From the NCBI RefSeq assembly GCF_014489635.1, contig NZ_CP060828.1:7692001-7756000 (forward strand): a DNA stretch of 64,000 bases. Direction: 5' to 3'. The position numbers and the translations under genes are program-made. Numbering within the stretch: position 1 is the first letter of the stretch; each line of letters opens with the position of its first letter. The DNA comes from Streptomyces roseirectus. GTDB lineage: Bacteria > Actinomycetota > Actinomycetes > Streptomycetales > Streptomycetaceae. Shown here in pieces: positions 50,287 to 58,684 of this stretch. Below the pieces are notes generated by a model. It worked only from the letters and a program-made list of their open reading frames with translations. It was not told the DNA's origin and searched no databases.

Positions 50287-51003
50287 GGGGGTTCGGGGCG
50301 CGAGCGGGCTCGGGTCGTGCAGGGGGCGCGGGCTCGGGACGTGGCGGGACTGCTGGGGCTCCGGCCGGGGCCGGACCGCGAGGGTGTGGAGCGGGGCGCG
50401 GGCGGGTGCTCGGTCGGTGGGCTCGCGGGCTGGTCGTGTCCTCCGTCGTGGTGTAGCCGATCACGGTCCGTCGCTTCCGCTTCGGAGCCGGCCGGTACGT
50501 GCCGCTGCGGTCCGTCGTGCGATCACCACTGGTCCCGGCTCGGTGAGCCCTCAACAGGGCCGCCGGCGAGGGCGATTCGGGCCGCGACCTGCGGATTCCG
50601 CCAGCTTGATCGGCTGCACCACTCGGCGGGACGCCATCCGCGGGCTCCGTGCTCGTCGGCAGTGTCGGCGCCCTCGCTCGGCAGGTGCACCGCTGACGGG
50701 AAGGGGCCGCGCATGTCGCCAACACCCTTGCCCGGCAGGGTCGTTCACCGAGGTGTCCGCGCATCCGTCGTCAATGCCGACGCCCTTGTCCGGCCGGCGC
50801 GTTCACGGAAGGTGTCCCCGGTGCGGTGCCCGTGTCCGGTGAGCGCGCTCGCAGAGGCCCCTGTGCCCGCCGGCGACACTCCGCCCGGCCGGACACGCTC
50901 GCAGGCGTCAACCCCCGCCGTTCAAAGGCCCGTTGGGGGTCGCGTGGCCGCCGGTCGGGGCGTCGCCTCAGTCAACGCCCCTTCCCCCGCGCCCTCGTGA
51001 CTC
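50287..51003. other. 717-base gap without a supported gene
   Basis: Open frames here lack conserved sequence, ribosome sites or normal codon use. The stretch 50714-50820 contains an imperfect direct repeat of about 55 bases, with CACCCTTG-CCCGGC and CGCCCTTG-TCCGGC cores and shared GTTCAC ... GGTGTCC ends. GTCAACRCCC recurs several times to 50990. It may be a decayed gene or repeat remnant. Confidence 0.5.
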
Positions 51004-51255
51004 CTACAGCCCCGTCGGGAAGTCGCCCCTCGGGGTGCCGCCGAACTGGCCCGGCCGCACCTGCGGCGCCGCCAGTCGGCTCCACTCCGGGTCGTGGTAG
51101 CCCGGCAGAGTCCGTCCCCGGTCGGCCCAAGTCCGCATCAGCGCAAGGTAGATGGGCGGGTCCGGCGGTGACTCCAGAGCGGCCGGCAATAACTCGAAGG
51201 GCGCGGGGACGAACCGCTGGCGGTGCCGGCCCGGTGTCGAATATGTGGGAGTCAT
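51004..51255 (-). CDS. Small hypothetical protein
   Basis: 83 residues from ATG 51255 (MTPTYSTPGRHRQRFVPAPF). Soluble, proline-rich, with the block LALMRTWADRGRTLPGYHDPEW that looks conserved, and a C-terminal GQFGGTPRGDFPTGL. No signal peptide or known domain. An upstream in-frame start at 51288 exists. It lies 148 bases downstream of another hypothetical gene on the same strand. I do not recognise a function; the codon pattern supports real coding. Confidence 0.65.
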   Translation of the reverse strand: MTPTYSTPGRHRQRFVPAPFELLPAALESPPDPPIYLALMRTWADRGRTLPGYHDPEWSRLAAPQVRPGQFGGTPRGDFPTGL

Positions 51256-51403
51256 ACTTTGGCAACGCCGAGCCCGCGAAGAGGTCACCGGCCGATCCGA
51301 TCGGGCGTCAGTTCGTGCGGTGCCCCGGTCCGGGTACCCGGGGTTCGGCTCCGGGAACCGGGGTGACGAACCGTCAACTCCCTTATGGGCAGGTCGCGTT
51401 GAC

Positions 51404-51853
51404 TCAGGCAGCCTGACGGATCGGCGCCGGCGTCCACACGGGACGGATCGGCCGCGAGCCGGGACCGCCGACGTGCGAGAACGGCTGCGTACGCCAGTCG
51501 AGCCCCTGAGGCAGCGTCAACACCGGGGCGATGTCCTGCTCCTGACGCTGGAACGCCTCGTCGGCCGAACGGGCGTCCGCCGCCGAACGGCCGGTACCGG
51601 CGCAGACCGTGAGCCCGAACGGGTTCCACGGCGACGCGCACAGCGCGTGCTCCGGCAGGACCCGCTCGTCCGCCAGCAACGCGATCGGCCGCGCGCAGTC
51701 CGGGCAGACCACCCGGAGCGTGTCGGCGGTGTCGTACGCGTCGAACTCGTCGTCGGCGTAACCGTCTTCGTCGGGTTCGACGCCCTCCGGGGCGAGTTCG
51801 ACGGAACGGAGCCGCTTGGGCGCGGTACGACCAGGGCGGTTGGCACTCTGCAT
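51404..51853 (-). CDS. Hypothetical protein with Cys motif
   Basis: 149 residues from ATG 51853, preceded by GGGGGAGAA. The N-terminal 45 residues are acidic (EGVEPDEDGYADDEFDAYD). Then a short Cys pattern VVCPDCARPIALL and HALCASPWNPFG, which could bind a metal with three Cys and a His. The C-terminus is Pro/Arg-rich. It is divergent from the Lrp gene at 52119. No family name can be given. Confidence 0.8.
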   Translation of the reverse strand: MQSANRPGRTAPKRLRSVELAPEGVEPDEDGYADDEFDAYDTADTLRVVCPDCARPIALLADERVLPEHALCASPWNPFGLTVCAGTGRSAADARSADEAFQRQEQDIAPVLTLPQGLDWRTQPFSHVGGPGSRPIRPVWTPAPIRQAA

Positions 51854-52118
51854 GGGATTCTCCCCCTCGGGCTGGGGCCGTGAAGGCGCTGCGGCCTCGA
51901 CCACAGCAAGCACTTCCCACCCGGTCTCGGCGGTAATCACGGGAGCATCACGGAGCACGCTCGAGTGCTGTGGCGTTCGTCACATGCCAGCGGGAGTTGT
52001 CAGGTCGCCCCCGCACCGCCCCGGCCGCCCCTCCCGCCCCACCCGTACATCACGAACAGGCTATGACCTGCGCTGTATAGGTATACGAAGAGTTCAAGCG
52101 CACTGTAGGTTCTGCGCC

Positions 52119-52559
52119 ATGGAGGAGCTGGACCGACAGATCGTGCAGCTGCTCGTCAAGGACGGGCGGATGAGCTACACCGACCTGGGCAAGGCCACGG
52201 GCCTGTCCACGTCGGCCGTGCACCAACGGGTGCGCCGGCTGGAGCAGCGGGGAGTCATCCGCGGCTACGCGGCCGTCGTCGACCCCGAGGCCGTCGGCCT
52301 GCCCATGACCGCGTTCATCTCGGTCAAACCGTTCGACCCCAGCGCCCCCGACGACATCGCCGACCGCCTCTCCGGCGTCCCCGAGATCGAGGCGTGCCAC
52401 AGCGTCGCCGGCGACGAGAACTACATCCTCAAGGTCCGCGTGGCGACCCCGCACGAACTGGAGGAGCTGCTGGGCCGTCTGCGCGCGCTCGCGGGCGTGT
52501 CGACCCGGACGACGGTCGTGCTCTCCACCCCGTACGAGGCACGCCCGCCGAGGATCTGA
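52119..52559 (+). CDS. Lrp/AsnC family regulator
   Basis: 146 residues from ATG 52119; the frame further upstream is not conserved. Helix-turn-helix (LVKDGRMSYTDLGKATGLST, recognition VHQRVRRLEQRGVI) and a RAM effector domain (ACHSVAGDENYILKVRV). It is followed after 78 bases by an amidohydrolase on the same strand, a probable target or cotranscribed partner. The leader has an AT-rich TATAGGTATACGAAG segment near 52076-52090 that may hold the promoter. Confidence 0.93.
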   Translation: MEELDRQIVQLLVKDGRMSYTDLGKATGLSTSAVHQRVRRLEQRGVIRGYAAVVDPEAVGLPMTAFISVKPFDPSAPDDIADRLSGVPEIEACHSVAGDENYILKVRVATPHELEELLGRLRALAGVSTRTTVVLSTPYEARPPRI

Positions 52560-52637
52560 ACGGGACGGCCTCAAGGCGCGGCCGGATCCATGGGGCGCCG
52601 TCCGAGGATGTCAGTGGCACGCGCGACACTGTCCCCC

Positions 52638-54227
52638 ATGAGTGAGCGCACCCCCGACCCCCAGACCGTCCTGCTCCGCAGAGGAGAGGTCCACAGCCCC
52701 GCCGACCCCTTCGCGACCGCGATGGTCGTCGAGCGCGGCCAAGTCGCCTGGGTGGGCTCCGAGGGCGCGGCGGACGCGTTCGCGGACGGCGTCGACGCCG
52801 TCATCGACCTGGACGGCGCCCTCGTCACCCCCGCGTTCACCGACGCCCACGTCCACACCACCTCCACCGGCCTCGCCCTGACCGGCCTCGACCTCTCGGA
52901 CGCGCCCTCCCTGGCCGACGCCCTCGCACGCGTACGCGCGTTCGCCGAGGCCCGCCCCGCCGACAAGGTCCTCCTCGGACACGGCTGGGACGCCTCCCGC
53001 TGGCCCGGCGGCCGCCCGCCCACGCGCGCGGAGCTGGACGAGGCGACCGGCGGGCGCCCGCTGTACCTGTCCCGTATCGACGTCCACTCGGCCGTCGTCA
53101 CCACCGCCCTCCTCGACCTCACGACGCTGGGCCGCCCCGAGGGCCCGCTCACCGCCGACGCCCACCACGCCGTGCGCGCGGCGGCGTTCGCGGCCGTGAC
53201 GCCGGCCCAGCGCACCGAGGCCCAGCGCGCCGCCCTCGCGCGCGCGGCCTCCCTCGGTATCGGCTCGGTCCACGAGTGCGCCGGCCCCGAGATCTCCTCC
53301 GAGGACGACTTCACCGGCCTCCTGAACCTCGCCGCCGAGCAGACCGGCCCGCGCGTCGTCGGCTACTGGGCCGAGCGGGACGTCGCCAAGGCGCGCGAAC
53401 TCGGCGCGGTGGGCGCGGCGGGCGACCTCTTCGTCGACGGCGCCCTCGGCTCCCACACGGCCTGCCTGCACGCCCCCTACGCCGACGACCCCGGCACCGG
53501 CCTCGCCCACCTGGACGCCGACGCCGTCGCCGCCCACGTCGTCGCCTGCACCGAGGCGGGCCTCCAGGCGGGGTTCCACGCGATCGGCGACGCCGCCGTC
53601 ACCACCGTCGTCCAGGGCTTCCGCGCCGCCGCCGAGAAGGCCGGCCTCGCCCGCGTCCGCGCCGCCCGCCACCGCGTCGAGCACGCCGAGATGCTGGACG
53701 CCGACTCCATCGCCGCCTTCGCCGACCTGGGCCTCACCGCGTCCGTGCAGCCCGCCTTCGACGCGCTGTGGGGCGGCGCGGACGGCATGTACGCGCAGCG
53801 GCTCGGCGCGGACCGCGCGCGGGGGCTCAACCCCTTCGCGGCCCTCCTGCGCGCGGGCGTGCCCCTCGCCTTCGGCTCCGACAGCCCCGTCACCCCGCTC
53901 GACCCCTGGGGCACCGTCCGCGCCGCCGCCTTCCACCACACCCCCGAGCACCGCGTCTCCGTCCGCGCCGCCTTCACCGCCCACACGCGCGGCGGCTGGC
54001 GCGCGATCGGCCGCGACGACGCGGGCGTCCTCGTCCCCGGCGCCCCCGCCGACTACGCCGTCTGGCACACCGACGAACTCATCGTCCAGGCCCCCGACGA
54101 CCGCGTTGCCCGCTGGTCCACCGACCCCCGCTCCGGCACCCCGGGCCTCCCGGACCTGACCCCGGGCCGAGACCTGCCGGTGTGCCTGCGGACGGTGGTC
54201 GGGGGGCGGACGGTGTTCGAGCGGTAG
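52638..54227 (+). CDS. YtcJ-like metal-dependent amidohydrolase
   Basis: 529 residues from ATG 52638. Amidohydrolase 3 family: metal ligands in TPAFTDAHVHTT near residue 70, GFHAIGDAAVTTV, HRVEHAEMLD and the catalytic Asp in AFGSDSPVTPLDPW. These enzymes hydrolyse amide or cyclic amide bonds; exact substrate is not set by the sequence. No signal peptide. It follows an Lrp regulator, which suggests an amino-acid-derived substrate, though this is inference. Confidence 0.9.
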   Translation: MSERTPDPQTVLLRRGEVHSPADPFATAMVVERGQVAWVGSEGAADAFADGVDAVIDLDGALVTPAFTDAHVHTTSTGLALTGLDLSDAPSLADALARVRAFAEARPADKVLLGHGWDASRWPGGRPPTRAELDEATGGRPLYLSRIDVHSAVVTTALLDLTTLGRPEGPLTADAHHAVRAAAFAAVTPAQRTEAQRAALARAASLGIGSVHECAGPEISSEDDFTGLLNLAAEQTGPRVVGYWAERDVAKARELGAVGAAGDLFVDGALGSHTACLHAPYADDPGTGLAHLDADAVAAHVVACTEAGLQAGFHAIGDAAVTTVVQGFRAAAEKAGLARVRAARHRVEHAEMLDADSIAAFADLGLTASVQPAFDALWGGADGMYAQRLGADRARGLNPFAALLRAGVPLAFGSDSPVTPLDPWGTVRAAAFHHTPEHRVSVRAAFTAHTRGGWRAIGRDDAGVLVPGAPADYAVWHTDELIVQAPDDRVARWSTDPRSGTPGLPDLTPGRDLPVCLRTVVGGRTVFER

Positions 54228-54660
54228 GGAGAGATAGGGGGCAGTAGGGAGAGGTAGAGAGCGGCAGAGAAGGGGTAGCGCGGGCGCGCCGGGGAAGCGA
54301 GGGGAGTACACCCCGGCGGTGCGGCGTGAGGCGTTCGGTCGGCTGTGTGGCCGGCCCGGCAGCGGCGAGCCCGTCCGGCTGGGCGCCCCCGCAGCGGCGA
54401 GCCCGTCCGGTTGGGTGCCCCGCGGCGCCGAGCCCCCACCCCGGCACCCTGCGCCGAGCCCCCACCCCGGCCTCGCCCCCGCGCGGAGCCCTCCGTAAAC
54501 CTCCCCTACGCCCGCCCGGGTGACCCCCACCCCCCTCCGGCCCGAGGATCACCCGTCTGCGCGGGCTCGCCCGGCGGTGGTCGTCTCCCCTCTGACCAGG
54601 GCGTTGAGGAGAGAAGCGCAGGTCGAACGGCTGTTGACAGCGTGCGGCGGGGGGCGGGTA
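54228..54660. repeat. Non-coding stretch with purine tract and short tandem repeats
   Basis: After the amidohydrolase stop comes a 50-base run with repeats of GGGAGAG/GTAGGGAGA type (54225-54270). At 54361 and 54393, AGCGGCGAGCCCGTCCGG is repeated with a 32-base period; at 54425 and 54451, GCGCCGAGCCCCCACCCCGG is repeated with a 26-base period. No plausible gene. TTGACA (54634-54639) with TAGGTT (54659-54664), 19 bases apart, may be a promoter for what follows. Confidence 0.6.
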
Positions 54661-54813
54661 GGTTCGGCGGAGTCCACTGCCGGACGCCCCGCCGGAGAAC
54701 CTCCACGGCTCGCCGCGGCGCCACTGGGTCAGGGACGGTGCACCGGCCGGGGCACCGCCACTGGGAGCCAGGCCCAGCGCTCGCAAAGCGGCGACGGAAC
54801 GTTCCGCCGAACG
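54661..54813 (+). ncRNA. Possible structured RNA upstream of ppm1, unassigned
   Basis: GTTCGGCGGA (54662-54671) and TCCGCCGAAC (54803-54812) can pair perfectly over 10 bp and close a 150-base segment. Inside, GCCACTGGG occurs twice (54720-54728 and 54757-54765) on either side of a 6-bp hairpin CGGTGC/GCACCG. The closing arm can instead fold locally as CGGAACGTTCCG (54795-54806). A candidate promoter lies just before it. I could not match it to a known riboswitch. The rest of the gap to ppm1 (54814-55095) holds no gene I can support; TATGGT at 55070 may be the ppm1 -10 box. Confidence 0.4.
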
Positions 54814-55095
54814 GGGAGGTGCGACCCGGGTGAGGCCCGGCGTTCAGTAGACAACGGCTTTCGGTCGACCCGCAGCCAGCGGGCCCCAGGTCGGCCCGAA
54901 GGGCGCCGGGCCTCCACCCGCAGAGTTAACCTCGCGCACGACCCCCGTCCACCCCGATGTCAGGGAACCGGACGGGCGGGCGCGCACTCTTACCCCACTC
55001 TTGGGGTTTCGACACCACTGTGTACGCCATCCGGCATGTCGCCGCAGGCGGCGCGCACTATGGTGGTCCCCTGCGTTCGACTTGAAGGGGTAGTG

Positions 55096-55923
55096 GTGAA
55101 CGACGGCGACGGGACCCTCTCGGCACCGGACCGCGAGCGGCGGTTCGGCCCCCTGGGCACGGCCTTGGTGATCATTCCGACCTACAACGAGGCGGAGAAC
55201 ATCAAGCGCATCGTCGGCCGGGTGCGCAAGGCGGTCCCCGAGGCCCACATCCTCGTGGCGGACGACAACAGCCCCGACGGCACCGGCAAGCTCGCGGACG
55301 AGCTGGCCGCCGAGGACGACCACGTCCACGTCATGCATCGCAAGGGCAAGGAGGGCCTGGGCGCCGCCTACCTCGCCGGTTTCCGCTGGGGCCTGGAGCA
55401 TGACTACGGCGTCCTGGTCGAGATGGACGCCGACGGCTCCCACCAGCCCGAGGAACTGCCCCGCCTGCTGACCGCCCTCAAGAGCGCCGACCTGGTCCTC
55501 GGCTCCCGCTGGGTCCCCGGCGGCCGGGTGGTCAACTGGCCCAAGACCCGCGAGTTCATCTCCCGGGGCGGCAGCTTCTACTCCCGCCTCGCGCTCGACC
55601 TGTCCCTGCGCGACATCACCGGCGGCTACCGCGCCTTCCGCCGCGAGACCCTGGAAGGGCTCGGCCTCGAAGAGGTCGCCTCGCAGGGCTACTGCTTCCA
55701 GGTCGACCTGGCCCGCCGCGCGGTGAAGGCCGGGTTCCACGTCGTCGAGGTCCCCATCACCTTCGTCGAGCGCGAACTCGGCGACTCGAAGATGAGCCGG
55801 GACATCATGGTCGAGGCCCTGTGGCGGGTCACCGCGTGGGGCGCCTCGGAGCGCGTCGGCAAGATCACCGGCAAGGGCGCCAAGCCGGCCCAGGCCCGGC
55901 GTACGGAGGGGCGGCAGCCGTAG
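55096..55923 (+). CDS. ppm1: Polyprenol monophosphomannose synthase
   Basis: 275 residues from GTG 55096 with GAAGGGG upstream (GTG 55093 is an alternative). GT2 family: VIIPTYNEAENIKRIVGRV, ILVADDNSPDGTG, the metal DxD in VEMDADGSHQPEELP, and LGSRWVPGG. It transfers mannose from GDP-mannose to polyprenol phosphate at the membrane; the product feeds protein O-mannosylation in Streptomyces. Like other streptomycete versions it is the synthase domain alone, without the fused acyltransferase seen in mycobacteria. fxsA follows. Confidence 0.95.
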   Translation: MNDGDGTLSAPDRERRFGPLGTALVIIPTYNEAENIKRIVGRVRKAVPEAHILVADDNSPDGTGKLADELAAEDDHVHVMHRKGKEGLGAAYLAGFRWGLEHDYGVLVEMDADGSHQPEELPRLLTALKSADLVLGSRWVPGGRVVNWPKTREFISRGGSFYSRLALDLSLRDITGGYRAFRRETLEGLGLEEVASQGYCFQVDLARRAVKAGFHVVEVPITFVERELGDSKMSRDIMVEALWRVTAWGASERVGKITGKGAKPAQARRTEGRQP

Positions 55924-55982
55924 CCCTCGGGGCGATACGGGTGTTTATGCCGCTCTGAGCCGCCGCCAGGCACACTGGAGGC

Positions 55983-56543
55983 ATGACTGGCGCATCGACC
56001 CCCGTGTCCTCCGTCCGGCCCCCGCGCTCCCGGCTGCGGACGTTCCTGCCGCTCGGGATCGCGGCCTGGCTGGTGCTGGAGATCTGGCTGCTGACCGTGG
56101 TGGCGAAGGCGGCGAGCGGTTTCGTCGTCTTCCTGCTGCTGGCCGCCGGGATCGTGCTGGGCTCGGTGGTCATCAAGCGCGCGGGCCGCAGGGCCTTCGG
56201 GGCGCTGAACGAGGCGCTGCAGCGCGGCGGCGCCCCTGCGGAGAGCAGCGGCGGCAACGGCTTCATGATGCTCGGCGGCCTCTTCCTGATGCTGCCGGGC
56301 CTGATCTCCGACGCCCTGGGCCTCGTCCTGCTGATCCCCCCGGTCCAGAAGGCCCTCTCCGCCTACGCGGAGCGCACGGTGGAGCGCAAGCTCCGCGCGG
56401 CCGCCCCCGGCACCCTGGGCGACGCCTTCCAGCAGGCCCGTATGCACCGCCCCGACGGCAAGGTTGTCCAGGGCGAGGTCATCAGGGAGGACGGCACCAG
56501 GGCGGACGGGCCGCAGGACCAGCGCCCGCCGCTGACGTACTGA
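55983..56543 (+). CDS. fxsA: FxsA family membrane protein
   Basis: 186 residues with three to four transmembrane helices in the first 120 residues. The FxsA signature is clear: PLGIAAWLVLEIWLLTVVAK, KASGF-like loop, and GGLFLMLPGLISDALGLVLLIPP, shown in part as LFLMLPGLISDALGL. In E. coli, FxsA overproduction suppresses exclusion of phage T7 by F plasmid; its normal role is unknown. The C-terminal 45 residues are polar and cytoplasmic. Convergent with rbpA across a strong terminator. Confidence 0.93.
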   Translation: MTGASTPVSSVRPPRSRLRTFLPLGIAAWLVLEIWLLTVVAKAASGFVVFLLLAAGIVLGSVVIKRAGRRAFGALNEALQRGGAPAESSGGNGFMMLGGLFLMLPGLISDALGLVLLIPPVQKALSAYAERTVERKLRAAAPGTLGDAFQQARMHRPDGKVVQGEVIREDGTRADGPQDQRPPLTY

Positions 56544-56570
56544 TCCGGGCAGCCCTCCGGGCAGCCGAAA

Positions 56571-56615
56571 GACCGCGGGCGCCGTACGTGAAACTCACGT
56601 ACGGCGCCCGCGGTC
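56571..56615. terminator. Bidirectional terminator between fxsA and rbpA
   Basis: A perfect 21-bp stem: the arm starting GACCGCGGGCGCCGTACGTG at 56571-56591 pairs with 56595-56615 around the loop AAC. It lies between the two convergent genes. Confidence 0.95.
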
Positions 56616-56653
56616 ATCTCAGCTGATGTGCGCCGAACCCCGGCCCGGAGGGG

Positions 56654-57028
56654 CTAGGCCGACTTGCGGCTGTCCCGAGGATGCACCGCGAGGTTCATCG
56701 CCCCGGACCGCAGCACGGCAAGACGCTCCTCAAGGACCTCTTCGAGCTCCTCGCGGGTGCGCCGCTCCATCAACATGTCCCAATGCGTACGCGCGGGCTT
56801 GGCCTTCTTCTCCTCCGGGCCGTCGCCGTCCACGAGGAGTGCCTGCGCACCGCAGACCTTGCACTCCCACTCCGGCGGGATCTCCGCCTCGACCGAGAAG
56901 GGCATCTCGAATCGATGCCCCTTCTCGCATGCGTACTCCACGGCCTGGCGCGGGGCCAGGTCGATGCCGCGGTCCGTCTCGTAGCTGGTCACCACGAGGC
57001 GCGTGCCGCGAAGAGCTCGCTCACTCAT
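56654..57028 (-). CDS. rbpA: RNA polymerase-binding protein RbpA
   Basis: 124 residues. RbpA binds the principal sigma factor and stabilises open complexes; its loss makes Streptomyces slow-growing and rifampicin-sensitive. The core domain has Cys34 in YACEKGHRF and the CKVCG pair (Cys56, Cys59), in line with the zinc-binding form. The basic linker KKAKPARTHWDML and the sigma-interaction helix RRTREELEEVLEERLAVLR complete the family pattern. ATG at 57028. A SigR-type promoter lies 62-87 bases upstream. Confidence 0.98.
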   Translation of the reverse strand: MSERALRGTRLVVTSYETDRGIDLAPRQAVEYACEKGHRFEMPFSVEAEIPPEWECKVCGAQALLVDGDGPEEKKAKPARTHWDMLMERRTREELEEVLEERLAVLRSGAMNLAVHPRDSRKSA

Positions 57029-57089
57029 GAATCGTGCCTCCCGGGCTTGTCGCCCACAGGACAGGTGTCGCTGTCGTCGTCATCCGGTC

Positions 57090-57115
57090 AACGTCCGGGC
57101 GGCGGTAAAGATTCC
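57090..57115 (-). promoter_or_regulatory. SigR-dependent promoter of rbpA
   Basis: On the minus strand, GGAAT (57115-57111), 18-base spacer, GTT (57092-57090). This fits the SigR consensus GGAAT-N18-GTT exactly and agrees with the known thiol-stress control of rbpA in S. coelicolor. Confidence 0.9.
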
Positions 57116-57306
57116 CGTCCCGAGTCCCGTTCCGGGTCGTGCGTCGCCGTCGTAGCCGCAGCCTTGTCAACCAGTGCAGTACCCACAGGCGCCCGCTTTG
57201 TCACATCTGATCGGAGATGTAACCCAGCGTTTCGGCATCTTTGACGCGCAGTAACGGTACGCCTGGCAGGCCAAACGCGTACACTACCGCCCTTTCGCGC
57301 TGAGCG

Positions 57307-58644
57307 CTAAATCTTCTCGGGTACGGGATTTCCCGCGTCGCCGATCGCCCGCCGCACCGGCACCCGCGCGAGCAGCACGAACCCGACGACGAAGAAGACC
57401 ACCAGGGAGATGATCGCGTCCCGGTAACTACCGGTCAGTTGGTAGGTGACCCCGAACAGCAGCGGGCCCAGCCAGCTCATGCCCCGGTCGCTCATCTCGT
57501 ACGCCGAGAAGTACTCGGCCTCCTTCCCGGGCGGTACCAGGTGTGAGAACAGCGACCGGGACAGGGCCTGGCTGCCGCCGAGAACCATCCCGATGGCCGC
57601 GGCGAGCAGGAAGAAGCCGACCGGGTTCCCGGCGGGCAGGAAGTAGCCCGCGCCCAGCGTGAGCGTCCAGGCCGCCAGGGACCCCAGAATCGTCCGCTTG
57701 GCCCCGTACGTCCGGGCGAGCCGCCCCATCCCCAGCGCGCCCGCGACCGCCAGCACCTGCACCAGCAGGACGGCCGTGATCAACGTGGACTGGCTCAGGC
57801 CCAGTTCCTCGGAGCCGTACACGGACGCCTGCGAGATCACCGTCTGGATGCCGTCGTTGTAGATCAGATAAGCCAGCAGGAAGGCGAGGGTCAGCCGGTG
57901 GCGGCGCATGTCCCGGATCGTCGCCGCGAACTGCCGCAGCCCCGGCGCGGACGCCCGCGCGTGAGGAGCCGGGGGCCGGTCGCGCAGCCGCAGCAGCGGG
58001 ATCAGCGTGAAACCGCCCCACCACAGGCCCGCCGACGCCAGACAGATCCGCACGGCCGTCGACTCGGACACCCCGAACGAGTCGTGCGCCAGGTACAGCA
58101 CCAGATCGACGACCAGGACGATCGAACCGGCCGCGTACCCGAACGCCCACCCGCGCGAGGAGACCGCGTCCCGCTCCTCGGGGCCCGCGATCTGGGGCAG
58201 GTAGGCGTTGTAGAGCATCATCGACACGGCCTGGGAGGCGTTCGCGACGATCAGCAGGGCCCCGCCCAGCAGATACCGGTCGCCGCCCAGGAAGAACATC
58301 CCCAGCGTCGCCGCCGCCCCCGTGTACGCCGTCACCGCCAGGAGCGGCTTCTTGCGTCCCTTGCGGTCCGCCGCGGCCCCCACCAGGGGCATCAGGACGA
58401 CGGCCACGATCACCGACAGGGACACCGAGTACGCGAAGAACGACCCCGCGCGCACCGGGATCCCGAGGGGGTGCACATAGCCGTCGGCGTCGGCGGCCTC
58501 CTCGGCGACCGACGTCAGATAGGGGCCCAGGAACACGGTGAGGACGCTCGTCGAGTAGACGGAGCACGCCCAGTCGTAGAAGTACCAGCCGCGCTGCTCG
58601 CGCCGGCGGTCCGTGGCGTCCGCCACCAGGGTGTCGCTCCCCAC
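57307..58644 (-). CDS. MFS transporter of the UMF1/Atg22-like family
   Basis: 445 residues from GTG 58644, with about 11-12 transmembrane segments. The start REQRGWYFYDWACSVYSTSV and the loop AAADRKGRKKPLL are typical of the UMF1 family, whose yeast relative Atg22 exports amino acids from the vacuole. Bacterial substrates are unknown. It ends 278 bases from rbpA; the gap contains the rbpA promoter. It precedes no other gene in its direction, and the glycerophosphodiesterase lies 40 bases upstream on the same strand. Confidence 0.92.
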   Translation of the reverse strand: MGSDTLVADATDRRREQRGWYFYDWACSVYSTSVLTVFLGPYLTSVAEEAADADGYVHPLGIPVRAGSFFAYSVSLSVIVAVVLMPLVGAAADRKGRKKPLLAVTAYTGAAATLGMFFLGGDRYLLGGALLIVANASQAVSMMLYNAYLPQIAGPEERDAVSSRGWAFGYAAGSIVLVVDLVLYLAHDSFGVSESTAVRICLASAGLWWGGFTLIPLLRLRDRPPAPHARASAPGLRQFAATIRDMRRHRLTLAFLLAYLIYNDGIQTVISQASVYGSEELGLSQSTLITAVLLVQVLAVAGALGMGRLARTYGAKRTILGSLAAWTLTLGAGYFLPAGNPVGFFLLAAAIGMVLGGSQALSRSLFSHLVPPGKEAEYFSAYEMSDRGMSWLGPLLFGVTYQLTGSYRDAIISLVVFFVVGFVLLARVPVRRAIGDAGNPVPEKI

Positions 58645-58684
58645 CCGTGCCTCGCTTCCCCGTGGAACCGCCGCGCGAGGCGCC

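Noticed and set aside
50317..51000. 227-codon open frame on the plus strand
   Set aside because: No ribosome site, low-complexity Arg/Gly/Ser composition and no recognisable domain; treated as non-coding.
54720..54780. Cobalamin riboswitch upstream of ppm1
   Set aside because: Only a GCCACTGGGAGCCAGG piece resembles the B12 box; other conserved core segments are missing and ppm1 is not a B12-linked gene.
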